Below, piece after piece: positions 8,703-16,174 of a stretch of DNA of 64,000 nt. Below the pieces are notes generated by a model. It searched no databases, had not been told where the DNA came from, and worked only from the letters and a program-made list of their open reading frames with translations. Origin of the DNA: Amycolatopsis umgeniensis. GTDB taxonomy: Bacteria; Actinomycetota; Actinomycetes; Mycobacteriales; Pseudonocardiaceae. The number at the start of each line of letters is the position of its first letter. The stretch's first letter is position 1. Position numbers and translations under genes: made by a program. The stretch is from positions 4,340,001 to 4,404,000 of the forward strand of contig NZ_JACHMX010000001.1 of assembly GCF_014205155.1 (NCBI RefSeq). Direction: 5' to 3'.

Positions 8703-9053
8703 GTGCCCGCCCTGCACGACGACGTCGTGATCGAGAAGGGCGCCGAGTGGGGTCGAGCGTGGCCGGTCACCTCGGGTGGCCGGCCGCTCGACCTTTCCGG
8801 GTGGACGGTGCGCGCGCAGGTCCGCGAACGCATCGACGCCGGCGACGTGCTGCACGAGTGGTCGACCGCGGCTGGCAACGCCGGCACCGCGGACTCGCGG
8901 GTCACGCTCACCGTGACCGCGGTGACCTCGCGCGCTTGGCCGTGGCTCGCCGGCGTCTTCGACGTGCTGCTCATCGACCCCACGGGCCGTGTCGCCCGGA
9001 TCGTCGAGGGCACGGTGCGCGTGTCTCGGGGGGTGACCCGTGACAGCCCTTGA
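8703..9053 (+). CDS. Small phage structural protein with a beta-sandwich domain
   Basis: A 116-aa protein starting at GTG 8703, three bases after the holin stop. The pattern IEKGAEWGRAWPV, then LDLSGWTVRAQVRE and an FDVLLIDPTGRVARIVEGTV ending resembles the small BppU/LtfC-type beta-sandwich domains found with tail fibre genes of Gram-positive phages. It may be a fibre-attachment or accessory baseplate protein. Its 3' end overlaps the next gene by 14 bases. Confidence 0.5.
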   Translation: MPALHDDVVIEKGAEWGRAWPVTSGGRPLDLSGWTVRAQVRERIDAGDVLHEWSTAAGNAGTADSRVTLTVTAVTSRAWPWLAGVFDVLLIDPTGRVARIVEGTVRVSRGVTRDSP

Positions 9054-9342
9054 GCCCGAAGCCGGCCCGCCGGTCGCGCTCGACTGGCTCGCCGTCGGTG
9101 CTCCCGTCGACACCGCCCCGCCCGGTGAGCCGGGCGACGTGCTCGAGTTCGGCCACCGACACGAGCAGACCATCGCGGCCGCGGTCTGGAACATCTTCCA
9201 TCCGCTCTCGTTCACCCCCGCCGGCGTGCACGTCATCGAGTCCACCGGCGAGCCGCTGCTCGGCGTGGTCACCTACCCGGCCGCCGGACACGTCCGCATC
9301 GAGTTCTCCGCGCCGTGCTCCGGCGTGGCCTACCTGAGCTAG
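9040..9342 (+). CDS. Small phage protein of unknown function
   Basis: A 100-aa protein starting at a GTG inside the preceding gene (14-base overlap), which suggests translational coupling. The sequence is strand-rich (VWNIFHPLSFTPAGVHVIES, then VTYPAAGHVRIEFSAP) and has no motif I recognise. It sits in the fibre module between a beta-sandwich protein and the long tail fibre, so a structural role in the fibre is the simplest guess. Confidence 0.5.
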   Translation: MTALEPEAGPPVALDWLAVGAPVDTAPPGEPGDVLEFGHRHEQTIAAAVWNIFHPLSFTPAGVHVIESTGEPLLGVVTYPAAGHVRIEFSAPCSGVAYLS

Positions 9343-9354
9343 GAGCCTCCGAAC

Positions 9355-10419
9355 ATGGCCGACTTGAAGTTCGGCACCCACACCGACCACGGGCTCAACG
9401 AAGCCCGCAACCTGGTCGCGCACAAGGTCGCCAGCCTGCCCGCCGGCGCCGAGGCGCAGGTCATCTACCACAACGGGCGGTTGAAGATCCGCGACGCCGC
9501 TGGCAACTGGATCGACCCGACCGCCCGCGCCAACCACACCGGCAACCAGCCGGCCTCGACCGTGTCCGACCTGCGCGCGACCGTCACCGCCTACCGGCTC
9601 GACGAGTTCGCCGCACCCATCGCGCCCGTCAACGCCGGCGCCCAGCGCATCACCAACGCCGCCCCGGGCTCGGCCGCCAGCGACCTCGCCACGTACGGGC
9701 AGCTCCAAGACGCCGTAGCCGCCGCGGCCGCCGGCGTCTCGTTCAAAGCCGCCGTGCGCCTGGCCACCACCGGACCCGTCACCCGCACCGGGCTCGCCGC
9801 CGTCGACGGCATCACCCCGAACGCCGATGACCGGGTACTCGTCAAGGCGCAAGCCGACCCGGTCGAGAACGGCATCTACCTCGCCAAGGCGGGCGCGTGG
9901 GCGCGCGCTGCGGACGCCGACAGCCCCGGAGACCTGCGCGGCGGCGCCGTCGTCGCCGTCGAGGAAGGCGCCACCAACGGCGACCGGCTCTACCTGCTCA
10001 CTACCAACGGCAGCATCTCGCCCGGAGTGACCGGGCAGACGTGGGCCGTCTATGGCACCGGGTCGGACGGCTTCACCCTCGCCGGCGCCGGCCTGCTCGC
10101 CGTCGGCGCGGACACGATCGCCGTCGGCGCGGACACGATCGCCGTCGGCGCCGGCCCCGGCATCGTCGTCACCGCGGACGCCGTCGCCGTCGACACCGCC
10201 GTCGTCGCCCGCAAGGTCGTCGCCGACGTCACCCCGACCGCCGCCGGCCCGGTCACCATCCGGCACGGGCTCGGAAATCAGTTCGTCGACATCTCGGTCT
10301 ACGACATCAGCACCACCACGCCGGCGCTCGTGCTCACCGGCGTGGACCTCACCGACGCCGACAACGTCGCGCTTTCGTTCGGCGGCGCCGGTACCTACCG
10401 CGTAGTGGTGGTCGGGTAA
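9355..10419 (+). CDS. Phage tail fibre protein
   Basis: A 354-aa protein starting at ATG 9355 behind GGAGCC. The N-terminal part contains RITNAAPGSAASDLATYGQLQ, the repeated collar motif of tail fibres, followed by the module VDGITPNADDRVLVKAQADP and VENGIYLAKAG, which is characteristic of phage fibre shafts. The Ala/Val-rich C-terminal region has a short tandem duplication (GADTIAV twice at about 10,109-10,150, 21-bp units) and ends in a strand-rich knob. It probably recognises the host cell surface. Its stop overlaps the next start (TAATG). Confidence 0.85.
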   Translation: MADLKFGTHTDHGLNEARNLVAHKVASLPAGAEAQVIYHNGRLKIRDAAGNWIDPTARANHTGNQPASTVSDLRATVTAYRLDEFAAPIAPVNAGAQRITNAAPGSAASDLATYGQLQDAVAAAAAGVSFKAAVRLATTGPVTRTGLAAVDGITPNADDRVLVKAQADPVENGIYLAKAGAWARAADADSPGDLRGGAVVAVEEGATNGDRLYLLTTNGSISPGVTGQTWAVYGTGSDGFTLAGAGLLAVGADTIAVGADTIAVGAGPGIVVTADAVAVDTAVVARKVVADVTPTAAGPVTIRHGLGNQFVDISVYDISTTTPALVLTGVDLTDADNVALSFGGAGTYRVVVVG

Positions 10420-11036
10420 TGGCCGGCGCACTCGAGTACCGCGGACCGCTTTCGGTCGACGGGGTCGACGTCGCCACGATGGGGCAGCTACCCGCCGCCG
10501 AAGCGCAGGCCACCGACACCACGCTCTACGGCGACCAGATCTCGACCCTTCGGCGCGCCGATGCCATCTGGGGCGAGACCCTCTCGCCCGGCTACCTCAC
10601 CGTGTGGGCGACCATCGCATCGCGAACGCTCGCCGCGTCCGTTGCGAAGTTCTGCGTCTACGCCGTGCACACCGGGCTCACCGGGTTTGACTTCGGCGTC
10701 TACGTCGGCCCGGATGCGTCCAGCCTCAGCCGGAAAGTCACCGTGTCCGGGCTGAGCTGGATCGCCACCGCCGGCATGAGACCGGTCAACCTTGGCGCGC
10801 TCGCCGTCAACCGCGGCGACGCCGTCGCGTTCGCCGGGCTCACCACCGGCAGCGGCACCGCGCCGAGGCTCGCCTCGACCACACCAACCACCGGCGCGGG
10901 AGCGTCCGCACTGCTGAACGAAACCCCCTACAGCGTGTACCGGTCCGGGCAGGTCGCCCCGTTGCCGTTGACGCTGAACCTGAACGATGCCGTGTGGACC
11001 AGAGCAAATCAAAAGTTTTGGGGCTCGCTGCGTTGA
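10419..11036 (+). CDS. Phage fibre-associated protein
   Basis: I chose ATG 10,419, overlapping the fibre stop. The 205-aa product begins ALEYRGPLSVDGVDVATMGQL, an N-terminal segment that mirrors the shaft-attachment start of small fibre proteins, and continues as a Thr/Ala/Val-rich beta domain (FCVYAVHTGLTGFDFGVYVG). It is the last rightward late gene. It is probably a receptor-binding tip or fibre chaperone. No specific family motif was recognised. Confidence 0.55.
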   Translation: MAGALEYRGPLSVDGVDVATMGQLPAAEAQATDTTLYGDQISTLRRADAIWGETLSPGYLTVWATIASRTLAASVAKFCVYAVHTGLTGFDFGVYVGPDASSLSRKVTVSGLSWIATAGMRPVNLGALAVNRGDAVAFAGLTTGSGTAPRLASTTPTTGAGASALLNETPYSVYRSGQVAPLPLTLNLNDAVWTRANQKFWGSLR

Positions 11037-11044
11037 GCAGCCGA

Positions 11045-11506
11045 TCAGGCGAGCACAGGCCGCGGCTGGTCGGCCCAGCCGAGCAGGCCGAACGAGTCGC
11101 CATTGCGGTAGGCGCGGATGCCGGCGAGAGGGTAAGGAATGACGTCGTCAGGCAAGTTGTTCAGCGGGAACCACTCGACGGCCGAGCATTTGTCGGGTTC
11201 GCGGTTGTGCGGTTCCCCGGACCACTGGCGGGCCTCGAAAAAGACGCCGAGTCGCGGCACCGGTCCGGAGTTCGCGACGTGCACCGTGTGCACGTGGCGC
11301 AAGTCCGCAGGGTCGACGAGCACGCCGACCTCTTCGGCCGCTTCCCGCGCCGCGGCGGTCGGCAGCGATTCGCCGACGTCGAGCTTGCCCGACGGCAAGT
11401 GCCACATGCCCCCGCCGTAGTCGCCTCGGCGTCGGATGAGTAGCAGCTCATCACTACGGACGAGCAGGACGTGCACGTCGATGATGGTGTGTTGGCCGTC
11501 GGGCAT
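11045..11506 (-). CDS. Nudix hydrolase
   Basis: A 153-aa enzyme with a perfect Nudix box (G-x5-E-x7-RE-x2-EE-x-G) at about residues 41-63, beginning GKLDVGES and ending REAAEEVG. Nudix enzymes hydrolyse nucleoside diphosphates linked to another group and typically use Mg2+. The N-terminal segment HTIIDVHVLLVRSDELLLIRR is the usual opening strand pattern. It is the last gene of a leftward operon with a thymidylate kinase homologue, a radical SAM enzyme and a DNA glycosylase, so its substrate may be a modified (deoxy)nucleotide rather than a housekeeping one. That is inference. Confidence 0.9.
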   Translation of the reverse strand: MPDGQHTIIDVHVLLVRSDELLLIRRRGDYGGGMWHLPSGKLDVGESLPTAAAREAAEEVGVLVDPADLRHVHTVHVANSGPVPRLGVFFEARQWSGEPHNREPDKCSAVEWFPLNNLPDDVIPYPLAGIRAYRNGDSFGLLGWADQPRPVLA

Positions 11507-11577
11507 CCGGCGTGATCCTCACGAGGTGGCGGTGTCGAACCTGCGAGCCCGCCCGCGCCGGTGGGCTCGCAGGCAGG

Positions 11578-12222
11578 CTACGCCGAGGCCACCTCAGCGG
11601 CGGGACCTTCCACCATGTCGGCGATTCGGTCCGCGAGGTAGGCCGCGATCTTGTCCGGCGACGCACCGGCGGTGTCCACGGCGAGCACGGGATACCGCCA
11701 CCTCGCGAGCCTTTCCGCGGCCTTTTCGTACAGCTCGCTTTCCCTTCGGCTGCTCTCCTCGCCGGTGTGGAACCGGTCGTGCGCGCCGCGAGCGGCGACC
11801 CGGGCAGCCGTGACCTCCGGTGGCGCTTGCAGGATGACAGCGAGATCCGGCACGTCAGCCGCCGCGTTGATCGCCTCGACGAACGGCAGCGGCACGCCGT
11901 CCATGCATTGCAGCACGTAGGACGAGGCGACGTAACGGTCGCACACCACGATGACGCCCTCGGCGAGATGGGGCCGGACCGCCGTCTCAAGGTGGTGATA
12001 GCGGTCGGCGGCGACCAGGCACGCGAGGGTATGACCGCGGTAGGTGTCAGTGTTGTGGCGGGCGATGTGGCCGAGTGTCTCCGGTGTGGGTTCGGTCGTG
12101 GCGCACACCTGGTAGCCGTACGTGCCGACGAGGTACTCGCGCAGCAGGCGCGCAGTCGTGGTTTTGCCGACGCCGGCCGGTCCGTCGAGGGTGACGAACG
12201 CCCCGCGGTGAGTGGTGGTCAC
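11578..12222 (-). CDS. Thymidylate kinase-like (deoxy)nucleotide kinase
   Basis: This 214-aa P-loop kinase has the dTMP kinase layout: Walker A GPAGVGKTT at residues 14-22, the TTEPTPETLG segment (a variant of the EPG motif) near 42-51, the DRY motif (VCDRYVASSYV) near 94-104 and a LID region around ARGAHDRFHTG. Thymidylate kinases phosphorylate dTMP to dTDP. Its start overlaps the radical SAM stop by four bases, so the two genes are translationally coupled. Hosts have their own tmk, so this phage-borne copy probably acts on a special substrate or supplies a phage-specific pool. Confidence 0.85.
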   Translation of the reverse strand: MTTTHRGAFVTLDGPAGVGKTTTARLLREYLVGTYGYQVCATTEPTPETLGHIARHNTDTYRGHTLACLVAADRYHHLETAVRPHLAEGVIVVCDRYVASSYVLQCMDGVPLPFVEAINAAADVPDLAVILQAPPEVTAARVAARGAHDRFHTGEESSRRESELYEKAAERLARWRYPVLAVDTAGASPDKIAAYLADRIADMVEGPAAEVASA

Positions 12223-13679
12223 GCGGCCGCCTTCCGGTCGAACTGCGCGCGGGAGATCGTGACGAGGTTGCGGCGGATGTAGTCGATGGGCGCCTCGCTC
12301 AACTGAATGTTGACGGAGAAATTGAACTCGTCGCGCTCGCGCATCGACTCGTCGACGCCGTCGGACGTGAGGTCAACGGCGCTGTAGTTGAGCAATTGCT
12401 CGGCCGTGAACTTCCCGGACTTCATCAACTCGCCCCAGTCGGGCGTACCCGGATACGGGCGGTACTCGAACGCCGAGGCGCGGAACCGGCCCGGCTGGTT
12501 GTCGGCGAGGTCCCACAGGTCGTGAACCAGCCGCACCGTGTCGTCGATCTCGGCACGCGTCTCGGTCGGAAACCCCAGGATGAAATAGCCCTTGACGTTG
12601 ACTCCGCGCATGGTGAGCCGCTCCACCACCGAGCGCGCCATGTCGGGAGTGATGCGCTTGTCGATCCGCTCGAGCATCCGCGCGTTACCGGACTCGACGC
12701 CGAGCGCGACCTCGCGCAGACCGTTCGTCGCGAGGGTGTCGAGCATGTCGTCGCTCATGCGGTTCAGCACGTTGATTCGCCCGGTGGCGTCCCACTTCGC
12801 CCAGTCGCCGACGTGGTCCGCAGTGAACGCGGTCATCATCGTTGTGATGACGCGCGGAACGCCGAGGAACAGGTCGTCGACAAAACGAAACGCGTTCACA
12901 CCGGTGCCGCGAAGCTCGTCCATCTCATTGAGTATGTTGTGCGGTTCGCGGGTACGGATGGTGATATCCGGGTTAGCCGACACCGCGGCGCCGCAGAACG
13001 AGCAGTCGTAGGGACAGCCGCGGGCGCCGACCATGTTCGCCTCAAGACGGCCGTTGTCGTAGTGCGGGTCTTGGGCGAGGTAGCCGCGGTCGACGAACGG
13101 CAACGCGTTGATGTCCGGCACCAGGTGGTGCCCGTTCTTGCCGATTCCGCCCGTGACCGGCTCGCGCATGATCGGGTCGAGCCACATCACCCCAGGCAGC
13201 TCCGTCCGCCGCTTGTGGTCGTCGAGCAGCGCGGCGACCCGCGTCTCGCCTTCACCGATCACCAACGCTTCGCACTGGCTCATCCGCTGGTCGCACAGGA
13301 TCTCGGCCGGCATGGCTTTCGCCTGGTGGCCGCCGAGCATGAGCATGATGTCGCGGTCGAGCCTCTCGGCAATACGAGCGCTGATCTCATACGTCGGGGC
13401 CAGCAGGTTGAACCCGACCCACCGCGGCGCGGCCGCGTTCACCAGGCGGGCGGTCTGCTCGATGCCGAGCCCATGCGCCTCGGCGTCGAGCACGCCGACG
13501 TTGAACCCCTGCGCGGCCGCGTAGGTGGCGATGTAAGCCATGCCGAGCACGGGCAACGTGAAGTCATTCACCCGCGGGCGCTCGTCGTAGTCGCGCAACG
13601 GCGCGTTGACGAACAGGACATCGATCTCCCGGCGGAGGTCGGCGCCGGCGATCAGGTCAGAGGGCAACTCCGGTTGCAT
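12219..13679 (-). CDS. B12-binding domain radical SAM protein
   Basis: A 486-aa radical SAM enzyme. Residues about 20-155 form a cobalamin-binding-type Rossmann domain (VLFVNAPLRD start, later LGGHQAKAMP). Cys222, Cys226 and Cys229 make the CxxxCxxC 4Fe-4S cluster motif (GCPYDCSFCG), followed by the radical SAM barrel with VDDLF near 265 and GYFILGFPTE near 355. B12-dependent radical SAM enzymes mostly methylate or rearrange unactivated carbons. The gene overlaps the glycosylase gene by 23 bases at its start and the kinase by four at its end. The substrate is unknown; a nucleoside is suggested by the neighbours. Confidence 0.9.
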   Translation of the reverse strand: MQPELPSDLIAGADLRREIDVLFVNAPLRDYDERPRVNDFTLPVLGMAYIATYAAAQGFNVGVLDAEAHGLGIEQTARLVNAAAPRWVGFNLLAPTYEISARIAERLDRDIMLMLGGHQAKAMPAEILCDQRMSQCEALVIGEGETRVAALLDDHKRRTELPGVMWLDPIMREPVTGGIGKNGHHLVPDINALPFVDRGYLAQDPHYDNGRLEANMVGARGCPYDCSFCGAAVSANPDITIRTREPHNILNEMDELRGTGVNAFRFVDDLFLGVPRVITTMMTAFTADHVGDWAKWDATGRINVLNRMSDDMLDTLATNGLREVALGVESGNARMLERIDKRITPDMARSVVERLTMRGVNVKGYFILGFPTETRAEIDDTVRLVHDLWDLADNQPGRFRASAFEYRPYPGTPDWGELMKSGKFTAEQLLNYSAVDLTSDGVDESMRERDEFNFSVNIQLSEAPIDYIRRNLVTISRAQFDRKAAA

Positions 13680-14475
13680 GTCGAACTCCCCAAGCGAGGG
13701 TGAGCAGCGTCCACTCGGACAACTGCGCGCCGGCCATCGCTTGCCACAACCGCCCGAACTCAGGTTCGGGTTTCGGCCAGTCGACCGAAGGGGCGAGCTT
13801 GCCCGCCCAGGTGCGCACCGCGAGGTCGGCGAAGGGATAGAGGCTGTAGTCGTTGGTGACGTCGGCGACGGTGGCGCCGGCCGTCCACGGGCCGATGCGA
13901 CGGACGCTCTGCACCGCGGCGACGAGCTGCTCGCCCGTCATCCCGGCCCAGTCGTCGGCCGCCTTGAGGCTCGCCTCGGCAGCCGAGCGCAGGCCGCCGC
14001 GGAAGAACTTCATCCGCAACACGTCGAACTCGGCGTCGGACAGCGCGAGCACGGTCTCAGGCGAGGGGAACAACCACGCCGGACCGGCCGCGGTGTCGTA
14101 CCGCTCGCCGTAGATTTCGCAGAACCGGCGGTAGTTTTCGCGCGCGGTCGCGGCCTTGATCACTTGGCGGGTGACCGCTGTACCGAGCGCTTCCCACACG
14201 TCCGAGGTCCGTACGCGCGCAACCGCGCCGTCGGCCCGCAGCGGCTCGCAAACGACCGCGTCGCCGACCAGCGTTCGCGGGTCCATCGTGTCGACGGCCG
14301 GCGCGACGTCAGTGTCGCCGGAGAGCCGGACGGTGTCGACCAGATGCCCGCCGGATGGCGACGGCGTACAGATCACCGACCACACCGAGCCGACGGACCG
14401 CAGCACGCGCCGAGCGCGCCCGTCATCGCCACGCAGCCATCCGGGGTGGTCAAGCATCATGTTCGGGTGCGCCAC
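13657..14475 (-). CDS. HhH-GPD superfamily DNA glycosylase (AlkA/OGG-like)
   Basis: I chose the GTG at 14,475, preceded by GAGAAGGG seven bases upstream, over a longer frame that has no ribosome site. The 272-aa protein carries a helix-hairpin-helix (RRIGPWTAGATVAD) followed, at the canonical spacing, by FADLAVRTWAG, whose Asp matches the catalytic aspartate of AlkA/OGG-type glycosylases. It lacks the Fe-S cysteines of endonuclease III. Such enzymes flip and excise damaged or modified bases. Being coupled to a radical SAM enzyme is unusual for a repair glycosylase and suggests action on a specific modified base. That is inference. Confidence 0.8.
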   Translation of the reverse strand: MAHPNMMLDHPGWLRGDDGRARRVLRSVGSVWSVICTPSPSGGHLVDTVRLSGDTDVAPAVDTMDPRTLVGDAVVCEPLRADGAVARVRTSDVWEALGTAVTRQVIKAATARENYRRFCEIYGERYDTAAGPAWLFPSPETVLALSDAEFDVLRMKFFRGGLRSAAEASLKAADDWAGMTGEQLVAAVQSVRRIGPWTAGATVADVTNDYSLYPFADLAVRTWAGKLAPSVDWPKPEPEFGRLWQAMAGAQLSEWTLLTLAWGVRHATGVAL

Positions 14476-14549
14476 GTTCGGCCCTTCTCGTGTTGGTTCC
14501 CGGCATTCTCGCGCGGGTGGTGCTCGTGCGACCTCGCACCGTGTGCCTG

Positions 14550-14933
14550 TCATGCGACGAGCTCAAGCTGTCCGCTCACGCTCTCGAATTCGTCGTCCCC
14601 AAACCACTTGATGGCGGCGAATTCGATCGTTTTTTCGCTTTCCAGGTAGAAGTGTTCGAGATACGGGCGAACCAGACTCAAACCAGTTGGGAAGTCGTCG
14701 TTAACGGTCAAGCCAAGTTCACATTGGTCGATAATTTCATCAACGACCGGCACATAGACCACCTCCCCAACGTCGATAAGGCCATCAACGACACAACACT
14801 TCCCATTGGCAACATCGACACCGAGCGCATGTCGCCCCGCGCTCGACGCGAAAACATAGACGCGCAGAAAAAGAGCGACCAGCGCCATGAGCGTAAGACT
14901 GATAACCACGCCAGCAATAGTCACGAAAGACAT
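14550..14933 (-). CDS. Small single-span membrane protein of unknown function
   Basis: A 127-aa protein with one N-terminal transmembrane helix (residues about 5-28, TIAGVVISLTLMALVALFLRVY) and a soluble domain rich in Asp/Glu and Val, including VYVPVVDEIIDQCELGL. No family was recognised. Base composition is less GC-rich than the phage structural genes. It lies in the same direction as, and 75 bp before, the glycosylase gene, so it may belong to the same leftward operon. Confidence 0.6.
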   Translation of the reverse strand: MSFVTIAGVVISLTLMALVALFLRVYVFASSAGRHALGVDVANGKCCVVDGLIDVGEVVYVPVVDEIIDQCELGLTVNDDFPTGLSLVRPYLEHFYLESEKTIEFAAIKWFGDDEFESVSGQLELVA

Positions 14934-14963
14934 AAGAGCCCCACAGTCTGAATTTGAGTAGCG

Positions 14964-15332
14964 CTACGAATGGACTTCGGTTCGGGCGCCAGGCGGGAGC
15001 CAAAGCGTGCCCGGAGTCGGTATCACCAGCTTTGGGGCCGCAGGATTGGCGGGGTGTGGAAGATGAAAAATCAGTTCGTCGACTACTTCGACCACCGACC
15101 CATCCTTGTACCAGACGTAGTCTTTGCGCTCGAGCAAGTCGACATCGTCCGCAAGCCGCCGCCTACATGCGGTCGCGTCATCCTCGCCCCTGACGATAAC
15201 CTCGTCCATATAGGGTTCTTCCCAGCCCCGCGAGAACAACATCATTTCCGGCTGCCCCTGCGAACCGGCAAGTTCAATGGCTCGAAAGTTGCGGGAGACC
15301 AACTCTTTGAGAGCATCTTCACTCGTCCACAT
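14964..15332 (-). CDS. Small soluble protein of unknown function
   Basis: I chose the internal ATG at 15,332, which has GGGAGA five bases upstream, rather than a start seven codons earlier. The 122-aa product begins MWTSEDALKELVSRNF and has a mixed alpha/beta pattern with a conserved-looking centre (MLFSRGWEEPYMDEVIVRGE). No family was recognised. Its start lies 14 bases inside the end of the upstream membrane protein gene, so the two are translationally coupled. Confidence 0.6.
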   Translation of the reverse strand: MWTSEDALKELVSRNFRAIELAGSQGQPEMMLFSRGWEEPYMDEVIVRGEDDATACRRRLADDVDLLERKDYVWYKDGSVVEVVDELIFHLPHPANPAAPKLVIPTPGTLWLPPGARTEVHS

Positions 15333-15933
15333 GATTTTCTCCCTTGAGTGCAACTACGTACACGCCGGCCGACAGGTTGAGTGCCTGCCACGCGATACGG
15401 TGCAACTTGGCTGCCGGAATTCCGACGAGGATCGCACTAGCCGACAAGGTCGCCACCAGAACGACGCGCGAATAGTCACCAAGAAGGGCGACGATGGAAG
15501 CTACAAAGAAAAGAACGCTGAGCGTAAATAGCTTGCCGAAACTTGTCGCCCACCGGTAGGCGACTCGAAATGGTCGGCTTTCGTCGGTAAGTTCGCGCCA
15601 GACCATCACCCGGTCACGCTCGGGAATCGACGCCGCCGCGCGCGCGAAAACCTCACCAGTCGTGGCGACCTTCTGACGAGCGGTCGCAGCGTTGGAGCGT
15701 GGCGGATGCGGAGCGCCGAGGGGCCTTCTCTCCGCACCCGCCACGAATTCGAGGGGATCGCCGGACATGCCTGCCGGCTTCCGGCCGTTGCGCGACTTGG
15801 CCGACCGCTGCTCGTCGAGGAAGCGTGCGCGGTGCCGGCGAGCGTGGCGCAGATACGGGACCAAGGCTGCAACCACAGCAGCGCCAGCAACGGCACCGAT
15901 CACGGCGCGCACGGCAACCTCGCCGGCGCTCAC
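15319..15933 (-). CDS. Membrane protein of unknown function
   Basis: A 204-aa protein with an N-terminal membrane helix (about residues 6-28, VAVRAVIGAVAGAAVVAALV), a basic cytoplasmic stretch, and a C-terminal hairpin of two further helices (about residues 131-150 and 155-175, LFTLSVLFFVASIVALLGD then VVLVATLSASAILVGI). It is the first gene of the leftward operon and diverges from the XRE regulator gene. The topology recalls small 2TM effector or sensor proteins, but no sequence family was recognised. Confidence 0.65.
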   Translation of the reverse strand: MSAGEVAVRAVIGAVAGAAVVAALVPYLRHARRHRARFLDEQRSAKSRNGRKPAGMSGDPLEFVAGAERRPLGAPHPPRSNAATARQKVATTGEVFARAAASIPERDRVMVWRELTDESRPFRVAYRWATSFGKLFTLSVLFFVASIVALLGDYSRVVLVATLSASAILVGIPAAKLHRIAWQALNLSAGVYVVALKGENHVDE

Positions 15934-16079
15934 GCGGCAACCCCGTCAAGCAGGGGCGCAACGTAGTGCGACGTGGCGTTGTTACCGTGAGCTACCTCGT
16001 ACATGCAATGAGCGTCCGCCGAAGAACCCCCGCGGAAAACGACATCGGCGTATGAGATCCGGCAGGTACAGCGTCTTAG

Positions 16080-16116
16080 CGCCGGATTCCATGCATGACT
16101 TGCATGGAATCCGGCG
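16080..16116. promoter_or_regulatory. Perfect inverted repeat between the divergent cargo genes (candidate operator)
   Basis: Two 16-base arms (CGCCGGATTCCATGCA and its exact reverse complement) flank a 5-bp centre, TGACT. The repeat lies about midway between the leftward membrane protein start (15,933) and the rightward XRE regulator start (16,175), where an operator controlling both directions would be expected. The lack of a T-tract argues against a terminator. Confidence 0.7.
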
Positions 16117-16174
16117 ACATAGCGTGGCGACTCGCATACACTGCGCGGTGAACGATGGACGAGGGGTTACCAGG

